From Desulfarculaceae bacterium (GTDB lineage Bacteria; Desulfobacterota; Desulfarculia; Desulfarculales; Desulfarculaceae), in contig JAHLKT010000007.1 of assembly GCA_020444545.1 (NCBI GenBank), forward strand, positions 77,001 to 141,000: a stretch of 64,000 bases of DNA. Direction: 5' to 3'. The notes under the pieces were generated by a model, which was given only the letters and a program-made list of their open reading frames with translations, ran no database searches and had not been told where the DNA came from. Positions 26,114 to 34,382 of this stretch are shown here, one piece after another. The first letter of the stretch is position 1. Each line of letters begins with the position of its first letter. A program made the position numbers and the translations under genes.

Positions 26114-26737
26114 ATGTGTATAGATGCTTGTCAAAAACCGAAAAGTATCCAAAATGAAAAATTATTTTATCTGTATAGTCTGATCCCTAATTGGGTCCAA
26201 ATCAACGCCTTGCTTTCTGGTCTAGTTGGCAAGGCATTTTTTGTAATTAGTTTGTCAGTGCCAATAGCATGGGCACTAAAAATCGGCATAAACGTGTCTA
26301 GCTTTAGATTGGTTTTATTGGGTGCAGTGATTTGTTCGTTTTGTTACTTCATCTCGGTGACTTTGAGTCCTCCTTTGGTAAAAAAATTTAGCGTTGATGT
26401 GGAGTACGCAAGGGTAATATTGGAAATGTACAATGCTAGATGCTTAAATGTATATTCGCATTTTAATCAGTTCGATTTGTATTTGGAAGCTAACTCAAAG
26501 ATTATAAAATACCACCTCGCATATTTGTTAGATATTTTGCCGGTAGAAAATGCAATGTCGCTACCAAATGTTGAGAAATTTATCCACATGGCTGCCGTTA
26601 CACAGTTCAATATAGAAAACAACAAATTCTGGTTTCTTAGACTTATATTAATTATATTATTTGTTTCTGGGATATTGCTGATTAACTACAATGTGCTAGA
26701 AGGCTGCGTGGGGATTTTGTTTAAAAGCGCTGCATAG
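26114..26737 (+). CDS. Membrane protein of the AT-rich island (possible sensor/effector)
   Basis: This 207-residue protein has two adjacent membrane helices (about residues 40-60 and 65-88). A soluble segment of about 85 residues follows that is rich in aromatic and helical residues (KKFSVDVEYARVILEMYNAR and onward), then one C-terminal membrane helix (about 178-197). I do not recognise a family. GAGGCG lies about nine bases before the ATG. The gene lies 34 bases upstream of a P-loop ATPase gene in the same orientation, and both have the same low GC, so they were probably acquired together and work together. Membrane-protein plus ATPase pairs are common in anti-phage systems, where the membrane protein is often the toxic effector, but nothing here proves that role. 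Confidence 0.75.
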   Translation: MCIDACQKPKSIQNEKLFYLYSLIPNWVQINALLSGLVGKAFFVISLSVPIAWALKIGINVSSFRLVLLGAVICSFCYFISVTLSPPLVKKFSVDVEYARVILEMYNARCLNVYSHFNQFDLYLEANSKIIKYHLAYLLDILPVENAMSLPNVEKFIHMAAVTQFNIENNKFWFLRLILIILFVSGILLINYNVLEGCVGILFKSAA

Positions 26738-26771
26738 GCATATATACTAACTTTGCAAGTGGGGGTGATGT

Positions 26772-28208
26772 GTGGGCGATCAGCAAGAAACTGGCCAGAT
26801 TTTGCGTGCTGAAAATACGCTGATTACTGATTGGTATCCAATCCTAAATTGGACTAAGCAGCCAAATTATGGTGATTTAGATGAAATTGAATCATGTGAA
26901 GATTTTATGAAAAACTATTATTATTCAAATAAAATAAAAATTTTTGAAGGTAATCTGCTAGAAACATTGACAGGCGGAAGACACGCTATACCTAACATTA
27001 GAATCATGGGCTGTCCCGGCGCTGGAAAGACATCTTTTTTACATTTTTTAGAACGAAAGGCAGCAAACGGTCATGCGCCGGAATTGAATGACTTTTTGTT
27101 TCATATATGCGTGGGGAACAGAGCTGCCTTTACCTCCTATGAAGAAGTTGAGCGGAGTATTTTAATAGATATTATTGGTGCCTGGAAACGGTTTTTCGGC
27201 TTATGCAAAAGAGAAAAAATATATCAGTATATCAACCCGCAAAATAAAAGCACAATCGGGGTTGCAAGCGAATTGATTCGGTACTACAAAAACCACAAAA
27301 AAGAATTTGCTAGTAAGACTTTAATTTTTATGGTTGACCAAGCAGACCTCATTGATGATGATCAGGTGACTTGGTTGACTAGGTGCCTAATGATGCACCT
27401 TGGAGATAGATCAATAAAAAAATGGATAGCTTTGCGCGACGAAACATTTAAAGAATATAGTCCAGAAACAAAAAATTTTATCCGCGGTTTCTTTGCCGCA
27501 AAAAGAGAATTTCCTTACGTTAGCCTTGAGAATGTCATTAATCACCGAATTAAGTATACAACTCTATCTCCCGATCCTAAAAAACCATACAGCCAAAGGT
27601 TATGCAGTGAAATTATCAAGTTGTGTGACCATGATTATAGGCGGGGGTTAAATCTGCTTTCAAGTATTCTTACATATTGCAACCCTGGAGAACTCAACTC
27701 CTCTGCGAATGAAAAGTTTATACAAAGATTGATTGCTCGGTCTGCTGTTGCTGCATTTGTCAGGAAAAACCATCTTCCAAACCTGTATGAGGAAAAATTT
27801 AGAGTAGGAAGTCAAACTTTCGTTGTTGACGCTTTTCTGGCAAGTCCCTACGCCTTGAATAAGGATTTCTTGTTCCCTTTGGTAAACACCGCCATGGGTG
27901 TTCGCCTTAAGGAGGTGGGGATAGTTAGCAAAGAAGAGGAATTTTTAATGAAAAAAGGCGAACTAAATTCGGCTATTAATTATTTAAAAAACGCAGAACT
28001 TATTATAGTCGGGCGTAACAATGAAATAGAATTGACTCAAAAGGGGAGTTTGCTTCATATTTATATGACAAGGGAACCATACTTCGAGCTATTTAAAAAT
28101 ATTTGTGGCTCGAGCCAAGATGATTCTGAATTTTGGGCTATCATGGGTGTGCAGGTTGATCATCAGAAAATTTTTAGAGATTTCCATATCTGGCGACACC
28201 AGCAATAG
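26772..28208 (+). CDS. P-loop ATPase of the AT-rich island, C-terminal winged-helix-like region
   Basis: This is a 478-residue cytoplasmic protein. Walker A is GCPGAGKT (residues 80-87), Walker B is TLIFMVDQADL (183-193) and a sensor-like IALRDETFKEYS follows at 219-230. This is the AAA+/STAND layout, but the acidic residue after the Walker B Asp is replaced by Gln (DQAD). Residues 240-350 are helical, as in a lid, and the C-terminal 100 residues (with a LKEVGIVSKEEEFLMKKGEL-type helix pair and ELTQKGSLLHIYM) look like a winged helix. No nuclease or protease domain is fused. The GTG start at 26772 follows GGGGGTG. The base composition is far below the flanking genes. It is most likely the NTPase subunit of a two-gene accessory system with the upstream membrane protein. 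Confidence 0.8.
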   Translation: MGDQQETGQILRAENTLITDWYPILNWTKQPNYGDLDEIESCEDFMKNYYYSNKIKIFEGNLLETLTGGRHAIPNIRIMGCPGAGKTSFLHFLERKAANGHAPELNDFLFHICVGNRAAFTSYEEVERSILIDIIGAWKRFFGLCKREKIYQYINPQNKSTIGVASELIRYYKNHKKEFASKTLIFMVDQADLIDDDQVTWLTRCLMMHLGDRSIKKWIALRDETFKEYSPETKNFIRGFFAAKREFPYVSLENVINHRIKYTTLSPDPKKPYSQRLCSEIIKLCDHDYRRGLNLLSSILTYCNPGELNSSANEKFIQRLIARSAVAAFVRKNHLPNLYEEKFRVGSQTFVVDAFLASPYALNKDFLFPLVNTAMGVRLKEVGIVSKEEEFLMKKGELNSAINYLKNAELIIVGRNNEIELTQKGSLLHIYMTREPYFELFKNICGSSQDDSEFWAIMGVQVDHQKIFRDFHIWRHQQ

Positions 28209-28244
28209 ACTAATCTAAGTAAATATTATTCGTCCGCTTCGCGG

Positions 28245-28350
28245 TGTTTCCGACCTATGAAGGCGACACTGACTGCATCAAGGTGAAGGTCACAAGGCCG
28301 GCGGCTGGCTGGACGCGCACAAGGAAGGCCACAACTTCCGCCGCACCGCT
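28245..28350 (+). pseudogene. Possible coding remnant at the right edge of the island
   Basis: Where GC content jumps back up, a short stretch translates to GGWLDAHKEGHNFRRTAH in one frame, with no start or conserved partner. It looks like the tail of a gene cut when the AT-rich cassette was inserted, but it is too short to identify and may be chance. Confidence 0.2.
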
Positions 28351-28384
28351 CACTGCCGGGCCCCCCGCCCCCCCAAAGCAAAGC

Positions 28385-28427
28385 GCCCGCCCAGCCTCCT
28401 CGGCCGGACGGGCGCTCGCGTTTTCTC
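28385..28427 (-). terminator. Terminator-like hairpin after the SLC13 gene
   Basis: AGCGCCCG and CGGGCGCT form an eight-pair stem with a 17-19-base GC-rich loop. On the minus strand it is followed by TTGCTTTG, downstream of the transporter stop codon. Confidence 0.6.
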
Positions 28428-28440
28428 GTGCCTTGCTGGC

Positions 28441-30843
28441 CTACAGATAAAAGAAGTAGGTCATCAGCACCAGCACGGCCATGTAGATGATGGTCAGGCC
28501 CCCGCCGATGCTGATGTAGTCCTTGGTGCGGTACTCTCCCGGCCCCATGTACAGGGCGTTCACCTGGTGGGTGGGCAAGAGGAAGCTGTTTGACACCCCC
28601 AGGCCCACCACGATGGCGCACACCCGGGGGTCCATGTGGATCTGGTGCGCGATGGATATGCCCAGCGGCACCAACAGCGTCGCCGCGCCCACGTTGGATA
28701 TGACCAAGGTAAAGGCCCCGGCCAACACCGCCAGCACCGCCAGCAGCAGCAGCGGCGACATCAACCCGCCCAGCCCGGCCACGATGCCCTTGGCGATCCA
28801 GTTGGCCGTGCCGGTCTGGTCCACGGCCATGCCCAGGGGAATCAAGCCGCCCAAGAGGAACACGGTGCGCCAGTCCACCGCGTGGTAGGCCTCGCTGATG
28901 GTGATGACCTTGGTGAGCACCATGGCCACCGCCCCCACCATCAGGCACACGGACAAGGGGATGGGGTTGTAGGGCAGGTTCTGGAAGTAGAAGCTCGACA
29001 CCACCATCATGGCCAAGGCGCCCAGGAAGCACAGGGCGGCCCACTTGGCCTTTTCCGGCTTGTGGAACTCCTCCTCAAAGGGCGTGATGATGATGAAGTT
29101 CTGGTGCATCTCCTGCAACGCCTGGAAGCGCTCCCAGGTGCCGTGCAGCAGGAGCGTGTCGCCCGACTGCAAGGGCAGGTCGGCCAGCTCCTGGTAATAG
29201 GTGCGCCCGTCCTGGTGCACCGCCAGGGGGTTCACCCCAAAGGTCTCCCGGAAGCGGATCTCCTTGATGGTCTGGCCGATGAGGCTGGAGCGCGGCGAGA
29301 CCACGCCCTCCACGATGCCCGCCAGGGAGGGGTTGAACATGGTGTCCTTGAACACCACCGGCCGCTCGCGCACCTGAAGGCCGTAGTGCTGGGCAAAGGC
29401 GTTGACGTCCTTGTCCGGCCCATAGGCGCACAGGCACATGCCCGGCTGCAAGGTGGTGCTGGGTAGGGGCGAGTAGTCGCGCGCCCCGCCGTTTTTCACC
29501 ACCGCCACCACGTTCACCAGATAGCGCCGCCGGATCTCCACCAACTCCTGGGGGCCGTCGCCGGGGTGGTAGTCCTCGGGCACCGCGACCTCGAAAGGCC
29601 CCTTGATCTCGGGGTAGGAGGCCAGGAAGCCCTCCTGCTTGTCGTTGTCCCCGCTCTGATACTGCGACTGCCGGGCCGATATCTTGGCCAGCATCTTCAT
29701 GCCCAGGGTGCTCAGATAGAAGATGCCCGCGATGGAGATGGCCGCCCCGATGGGGGTCAGCTCCAAGAAGCCGAACTTGGGCATCCCCGGCGGCAGGATG
29801 TCGTTCAACAGGATCAGGGGGCTGGTGCCGATCATGGTCAGGGTGCCGCCCAGGATGGCCGCCATGCCGATGGGCATGAGCACCCGCGAGATGGGCACCT
29901 TGAGCTTCTGGAAGGTCACCGAGCGCACCGCGGGCAAGAACAGCACCGCCGCCCCGGTGTTCTGCATCACCCCGGAGATGGCCGCGATGAGGCCGGAGAA
30001 GGTGACCACCAGGCGGTTGGGGCTCTTGCTCACGAAGCCCAATATGGGCTGGATAATGCGGTGCACTATCCCGGCCCGGTTCAGGCCGTAGCTGATGATC
30101 ATCACCCCGATGATGGCCACCACCGCGTTGGAGCTCAGGCCCCGGAAGGTGTCCGCGGAGTTGAGCAGCCCCAGCTCGGGCAAGAGCACCATCATCACGA
30201 TGGCCACCACGTCCACCCGCACCCACTCCACGATGAACAAAAACACCGCCGCCGCCACCACCGCCAGCATCAAGAGCTTGGTGCGCAGATGGGTGTCCAC
30301 CTCAAAGGGCAGGCGCAGGGCCCCGGTGTCGTGAACCTGGTTGCCGTCCGCGCCTTTCAGCTCGCCGAAGATGTCCATCCAGAAGGTGTGCTTGCCCGCC
30401 TTGGTGCGGCTGTTTACGGTGTACTCCACCTGGGTGCTCAGGGGCTCGGCGTGGTTGGCGGCCGGGCGCTCGAAGCGCACCAGGATGTGATGGCGGGGGC
30501 GTTGGGGATGGGCGTGGTCGATAAAGGCGATGCCGCTCTGGGCGGGAGTGGCCAGCCACAGGGTCACCGGCTCCTTCACCGTGGGGTCCCAGGCCAGGCC
30601 CTTGCCCTGGGGCAGCCAGGCGTCCAGCTTCAGGACGCCGCGCTCCCCGGCCACCAGGGCCTCGCCGGGATGCTCCAGGCGCACCTGCACGTACTGCGGG
30701 GCGCGGGATTGCTTCACCAAGGGCGGGGAGTCGCCGGGGGCGGGTGGCGGAGCGGCGGGCCCGGCGCACAGGGCGCTGGCCCCCAGCAGCAGAATCAGGC
30801 AGCTCAGGACGATACACAGGCAGACGCGCGCGGCTGGTTTCAT
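28441..30843 (-). CDS. SLC13-type anion permease with RCK_C domains and N-terminal periplasmic domain
   Basis: This is an 800-residue inner-membrane transporter. A signal/anchor helix (residues 7-27) precedes a periplasmic domain of about 165 residues (QVRLEHPGEALVAGERGVL...). Next come six or so membrane helices (about 195-385, including VMIISYGLNRAG and GTSPLILLNDILPP). A cytoplasmic part follows with two RCK/TrkA-C-like domains (about 410-590; the second contains GQTIKEIRFRETFGVNPLAV). The remaining helices end in the duplicated SLC13 signature ISNVGAATLLVPLG and THQVNALYMGPG. The architecture is that of DASS/ArsB-superfamily sulfate or dicarboxylate carriers regulated through TrkA_C domains. 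The N-terminal periplasmic domain is not usual. GAGGTG precedes the ATG. It is monocistronic. Confidence 0.9.
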   Translation of the reverse strand: MKPAARVCLCIVLSCLILLLGASALCAGPAAPPPAPGDSPPLVKQSRAPQYVQVRLEHPGEALVAGERGVLKLDAWLPQGKGLAWDPTVKEPVTLWLATPAQSGIAFIDHAHPQRPRHHILVRFERPAANHAEPLSTQVEYTVNSRTKAGKHTFWMDIFGELKGADGNQVHDTGALRLPFEVDTHLRTKLLMLAVVAAAVFLFIVEWVRVDVVAIVMMVLLPELGLLNSADTFRGLSSNAVVAIIGVMIISYGLNRAGIVHRIIQPILGFVSKSPNRLVVTFSGLIAAISGVMQNTGAAVLFLPAVRSVTFQKLKVPISRVLMPIGMAAILGGTLTMIGTSPLILLNDILPPGMPKFGFLELTPIGAAISIAGIFYLSTLGMKMLAKISARQSQYQSGDNDKQEGFLASYPEIKGPFEVAVPEDYHPGDGPQELVEIRRRYLVNVVAVVKNGGARDYSPLPSTTLQPGMCLCAYGPDKDVNAFAQHYGLQVRERPVVFKDTMFNPSLAGIVEGVVSPRSSLIGQTIKEIRFRETFGVNPLAVHQDGRTYYQELADLPLQSGDTLLLHGTWERFQALQEMHQNFIIITPFEEEFHKPEKAKWAALCFLGALAMMVVSSFYFQNLPYNPIPLSVCLMVGAVAMVLTKVITISEAYHAVDWRTVFLLGGLIPLGMAVDQTGTANWIAKGIVAGLGGLMSPLLLLAVLAVLAGAFTLVISNVGAATLLVPLGISIAHQIHMDPRVCAIVVGLGVSNSFLLPTHQVNALYMGPGEYRTKDYISIGGGLTIIYMAVLVLMTYFFYL

Positions 30844-30942
30844 GGCAACGGCACCTCAAGGCGGGAGTGGGCAACTATCACTGGTGCGTGCTCTGGCGGG
30901 GGCATTTTCAGGGTACGCCTGAGCCCGCCATCCGTCAAATGA

Positions 30943-30964
30943 CCATCCCCCGGCCGGGGGATGG
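30943..30964. repeat. Perfect palindrome upstream of a DUF3786 gene
   Basis: CCATCCCCCGG CCGGGGGATGG is a perfect 22-base palindrome located 53 bases before the DUF3786 start. A near-identical hairpin lies right after the same gene (31642-31661). Confidence 0.7.
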
Positions 30965-31016
30965 CTCGAGAGGCCGGATGCGTTACCCTTATATAAACCG
31001 CACGGGAGACGCGACG

Positions 31017-31637
31017 ATGAGTGAGCTGCGGCCGGTTTTCGGCGAGATAATGGAAGACTACCAGCGCCAGATGGGCGAGCGCTGGGACGAGATAGACACC
31101 GGGGCCCTGGGGGTGGAGCGCGAAGGCCACGAGATCGTGGTGCCGCTGTTCGGCCGCCAGTGCCGGGTGAGCCCCCAGGGCATCGAATGCGGCGAGGATG
31201 GCCTCTTGGGCCACTCCATCGGGGTGCTGCTCAGCCGCTACCTTTTGGGCCCCTACGGCCCGCCGGGCCAGGCGGACGCGGCCTGGGTCTCCTTCCGCGA
31301 CTTCCCGGGCTCGGCCCCCTTTCAGCAGGGATTTGTGAACACCGTGGAGCGGCGCATCGCGGCCAAGCGCTCCGGCGACCTGGAAGGCCTGCGCCAAGTG
31401 GTGGAGCCTCTAGGCGCGGCCCCGGCGGGCGGCGGTTTTTCCTACGACCTGGCCCTGGAGCTGTCCGGCCTGCCCCGGGTGCCCCTGCTTCTGTTGTTCA
31501 ACGACGCGGAAGAAGGCTTCCCGGCCACCAGCACCGTGCTGTTCAAGCCGGACGCGGTGTCCTATCTGGACATGGAGTGCATCGCCATCGTGGGCATGGT
31601 GTTGGCCGCCCTGGCCGACCCTCAAAGGGGATGGTGA
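31017..31637 (+). CDS. DUF3786 family protein (second copy)
   Basis: This 206-residue cytoplasmic protein belongs to DUF3786. It shares with the other two copies the LSRYLLGPYGPPGQADAAWV strand-loop, the WVSFRDFPGSAPFQQGF region, the LPRVPLLLLFNDAEEGFPAT strand and a final helical MECIAIVGMVLAAL. No catalytic residue is evident. The ATG at 31017 has GGGAG before it. It is followed, 86 bases downstream, by a third DUF3786 protein that carries an iron-sulfur domain, so the two may be expressed together. Hairpins made of CCATCCCCC flank this gene on both sides. Confidence 0.85.
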   Translation: MSELRPVFGEIMEDYQRQMGERWDEIDTGALGVEREGHEIVVPLFGRQCRVSPQGIECGEDGLLGHSIGVLLSRYLLGPYGPPGQADAAWVSFRDFPGSAPFQQGFVNTVERRIAAKRSGDLEGLRQVVEPLGAAPAGGGFSYDLALELSGLPRVPLLLLFNDAEEGFPATSTVLFKPDAVSYLDMECIAIVGMVLAALADPQRGW

Positions 31638-31641
31638 TCGT

Positions 31642-31661
31642 CATCCCCCAGCCGGGGGATG
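31642..31661. repeat. Hairpin after the DUF3786 gene
   Basis: CATCCCCC, AGCC, GGGGGATG forms an eight-pair hairpin five bases after the stop codon. It matches the palindrome at 30943-30964 and could be an mRNA-protecting or terminating structure, though no T-run follows. Confidence 0.6.
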
Positions 31662-31723
31662 CCCGCCCCCGAGTCGCCTGTTAGGCTTGGGGGCATGAAC
31701 CGATAATCTTTGGAGCCGACGCC

Positions 31724-32527
31724 ATGCCCGAGCTGAAGACCCCCCTGGACATCCTCAAGGTTCTGCCCCAGACCAATTGCCGCGACTGCGGCGCGCCCAC
31801 CTGCATGGTCTTCGCGGTGGCGGTGAGCCAGGGCAAGCGCCCCTTGGACGACTGCCCCCATCTGGACCCCGAGGTGGCCGCCTCGGCCTCGGTGGCCTCC
31901 AAGGAGGCCCCCAAGATGATGGACGACATCATGGCCGCCCTGGGGCCCCTGCGCGAGAAGATCAAGACCCTGGACCTGGAGCCCCTGGCCAGGCCCCTGG
32001 GCGCGCGCTACAAGGACGGCAAGCTATTCATCAACTGCCTGGGCCGCGACTTCTCGGTGGATCAGGAGGGCCAGGTCTACTCAGGCTGCCACATCAACGG
32101 CTGGGTGGCTCCGCCGGTGCTCAACTACGTGATCAACGGCGGCGGCCCGGACCCCAAGGGCCAGTGGGTTCCTTTGCGCGATCTGCCCGGGGGCAAGGAC
32201 TGGGGCCGCTTCTTCGAGCACCAGTGCGAGAAGCGGCTCTGGAAGATAATCGACGACTACACCGAGCTGATGGAGGACCTGGTGGACGTCTTCGGCGGCA
32301 AGCCCGCCCCGGAGATGTTCGACTCGGACATCGCGGTGGTCATCTACCCCCTGCCCAAGCTGCCCATGCTCCTGTGCTACTGGAAGCCCGAGGACGGCAT
32401 GGCCTCCTCGCTCAACGTGTTCTTCGACGTCACCGCCGAGGACAACCTGCCCATCGGCTCCATCTACAGCCTGGCCACCGGCCTGGCGGTGATGTTCGAG
32501 AAGGTCTCCCAGACCCACGGCAAGTAG
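31724..32527 (+). CDS. 4Fe-4S domain fused to DUF3786
   Basis: This 267-residue protein has an N-terminal iron-sulfur domain with TNCRDCGAPTCMVFA and DDCPHL. These supply a Cx2Cx4C...C set for one 4Fe-4S cluster of the type also seen in the corrinoid iron-sulfur protein large subunit and in RnfB-like proteins. The DUF3786 domain follows (about residues 80-265), with YSGCHINGWVAPPVLNYV, WVPLRDLPGGKDWGRFF and PKLPMLLCYWKPEDGM. The fusion suggests a redox or corrinoid-reactivation role for DUF3786, but no experiment that I know of settles this. GGAGCCGACGCC precedes the ATG. Confidence 0.9.
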   Translation: MPELKTPLDILKVLPQTNCRDCGAPTCMVFAVAVSQGKRPLDDCPHLDPEVAASASVASKEAPKMMDDIMAALGPLREKIKTLDLEPLARPLGARYKDGKLFINCLGRDFSVDQEGQVYSGCHINGWVAPPVLNYVINGGGPDPKGQWVPLRDLPGGKDWGRFFEHQCEKRLWKIIDDYTELMEDLVDVFGGKPAPEMFDSDIAVVIYPLPKLPMLLCYWKPEDGMASSLNVFFDVTAEDNLPIGSIYSLATGLAVMFEKVSQTHGK

Positions 32528-32577
32528 GCCAGGGCCGCAGCCTGGGCTAGAGCTGCCGGGGCTCGTTTCTGGCGGTT

Positions 32578-33033
32578 TTATTTGTATTGTTTGAGTTCTT
32601 GTTTTTGAAGATCAGTTAGAATCAATAAAAATTTAACATCGTCTTTGGCTTTGGATAATGCCTGAGAAATCCGCTGATTTTCCTTCTTAAGGTGCAATAT
32701 TTCACTGCCTTGATCCATGTTCTCTTGTCTAACTTTGTCGCATTCTTTTGCGCGAGAATCGGCGGCTTTTTTCTCCGCTGCGGCTTCTTTCTCCGCTTTG
32801 GAGAGGGTGTAGACCTGATTTCTCAGGAGTTTATTTTTTTCTTGCAGGGATTTGTTGTTCTTTCTGGCTTCGTTTAACTCCGAAGATGTGATGGATAGCT
32901 TTTCGCTGAGTTGTTCAATTTTTTGGTTTTGGTACGGCGTGATGAAAGTTGTGTACACAAAGGCCGTAGCTGCTACCCCAGCTGCGGCAGTAACAACCCA
33001 CCAAGGGAAATTTCGCTGCTCGTTGCCAGGCAC
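32578..33033 (-). CDS. Membrane-anchored coiled-coil protein
   Basis: This 151-residue protein has one membrane helix near the N-terminus (WWVVTAAAGVAATAFVYTTF). A long coiled coil of about 115 residues follows (starting QNQKIEQLSEKLSITSSEL, rich in Glu/Lys/Gln heptads). No catalytic domain is present. GTG at 33033 was chosen because GGAG lies six bases upstream; a TTG at 33048 has no such site. The gene is AT-rich compared with its neighbours, suggesting recent acquisition. It ends 50 bases from the convergent DUF3786 gene. The function is unknown; it may be a structural or tethering protein. Confidence 0.7.
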   Translation of the reverse strand: MPGNEQRNFPWWVVTAAAGVAATAFVYTTFITPYQNQKIEQLSEKLSITSSELNEARKNNKSLQEKNKLLRNQVYTLSKAEKEAAAEKKAADSRAKECDKVRQENMDQGSEILHLKKENQRISQALSKAKDDVKFLLILTDLQKQELKQYK

Positions 33034-33116
33034 TAAGTCTCCATCCAAATTTAAGTTAATAATAACTTACAGAACATTATATCTTTGTTTAATTTAAATA
33101 GGAGTTACGGTTTCAT

Positions 33117-34034
33117 CTAGGGCTTGTGCCGCTCCAGGAATTCCTTGGCCGCGGCCTGGGCCTTGGGGGAGTTGGGGCACAGCCAGAAGCCCAAATGCGA
33201 GCCTTCCTCGATCCAGAAGCGCTCCGAGCCCTCGATGTGCTCGTGCACATAGACCCCGTCATATAACTTCACGTCCGCGTCGTGGGTGCCGTGCACCACC
33301 AGGGTGGGGCAGGTGATGCCCTCCACCGGCAGGTGGGTCAGCTTGCGGTAGATCACCATGTCGTTGTCCGTGCCCGGCTTGCGCGGGTTGTAGGGGTTCA
33401 TGGTGTTCATGAAGGCCCGCATGAATTCCACCGCCTCGGGCGAGCCCAGGGCATAGGCGATGTGCGCCTTGATCTGATCCTTGGTGAAGTAGGCCTCGGC
33501 CGAGAAAATCTCCTGCAAGAACCACTCGGGCTTTTTTTCGCCTATCTTCTTTAGAAGCTTCTGGCCCCACTCCGAGGTGAAGATGGCCTGGGCGATGGGG
33601 CCGGCGGTCTCGGGGATCTCGTAGAAGCCGCTCACGCTGTCGATGGGGATCAGCGCCCAGAGCCGGTCGGGGTGGCGTAGGGCAAAGGTGTAGGCCGGCG
33701 GCCCCCCGGCCGAGACCGAGATCATGGCCACCTTGTCCACGCCCAGCTCGTCCAGGAGCGCGGCGAACAGATCGGCCTGCTCGTCCATGCTGGGGCCGCT
33801 GGAGAGCGGAGTGCCCAAGTAGCCGGGCCGCGAGGGGCAGATGAGGCGGTACTGTTTGGGGTCCAGCCAGGAGACCACGCAGCGGGCCTGGTCCACCCCG
33901 CCGATGCCGCCGTGGCTTACCAACACCGCAGGCAGGTCGCCCCCGGTGTCGTCCACCTCGATGGGTCCCCGCGCGGTCTCAATGATTTTAGGCTCGATGA
34001 ACACCCCGGGCATGAGCTCTTGCTTGTCGGCCAT
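33117..34034 (-). CDS. Alpha/beta hydrolase
   Basis: This 305-residue protein has the alpha/beta-hydrolase fold. The oxyanion loop is SHGGIGG (residues 40-46), the nucleophile elbow SVSAG has Ser108, the acid is in VVHGTHDADV and the catalytic His in EGSHLGFW. A cap domain rich in helices (about 135-215) separates strands 6 and 7. Family members include esterases, epoxide hydrolases and haloperoxidase-like enzymes; the substrate cannot be told. GAGAGGGGATC precedes the ATG. It is monocistronic and its upstream region runs into REP repeats. Confidence 0.88.
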   Translation of the reverse strand: MADKQELMPGVFIEPKIIETARGPIEVDDTGGDLPAVLVSHGGIGGVDQARCVVSWLDPKQYRLICPSRPGYLGTPLSSGPSMDEQADLFAALLDELGVDKVAMISVSAGGPPAYTFALRHPDRLWALIPIDSVSGFYEIPETAGPIAQAIFTSEWGQKLLKKIGEKKPEWFLQEIFSAEAYFTKDQIKAHIAYALGSPEAVEFMRAFMNTMNPYNPRKPGTDNDMVIYRKLTHLPVEGITCPTLVVHGTHDADVKLYDGVYVHEHIEGSERFWIEEGSHLGFWLCPNSPKAQAAAKEFLERHKP

Positions 34035-34179
34035 GATCCCCTCTCCACGGCAGGGCCGCCGGACAGACCTCCGGCGGCGGTTCGGTTTGGCGCAGGCAGG
34101 CGTCAGTCAGCAGGCTTCACCATAATACAAACAGCCAGCCGTGCTCAACACGCCCTTACCGTTGGCAGTCAGATCGTCT

Positions 34180-34381
34180 CTGCTGGCCCCGATAGCTCTG
34201 CTATCGGGGTGCCGAAGGCACAAGAAATTCTTTTGCGCGACAATCTCGAAGATTTCTTGCCGCTCCGCTTCGCTACGCGGCCCCGACAGACGAGCTGTCG
34301 GGGGCAACAAGATTATAACTTAGTGGTTTTTCTGTTGGCCCCGATAACTTTGCTATCGGGGTGCCGAAGGCACAAGAAATC
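34180..34381. repeat. REP/BIME cluster downstream of the RAYT gene
   Basis: Three REP hairpins lie here. Type a (CCCCGATAGC...GCTATCGGGG, then GTGCCGAAGGCACAAGAAAT) occurs at about 34187-34208 and 34339-34361, and type b (CCCCGACAG...CTGTCGGGG, then GGCAACAAGAT) at about 34280-34303. Units a and b are in opposite orientation around GATTTCTTGCCGCT, forming a BIME-like pair. This is the DNA that RAYT transposases mobilise. Confidence 0.85.
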
Positions 34382-34382
34382 T

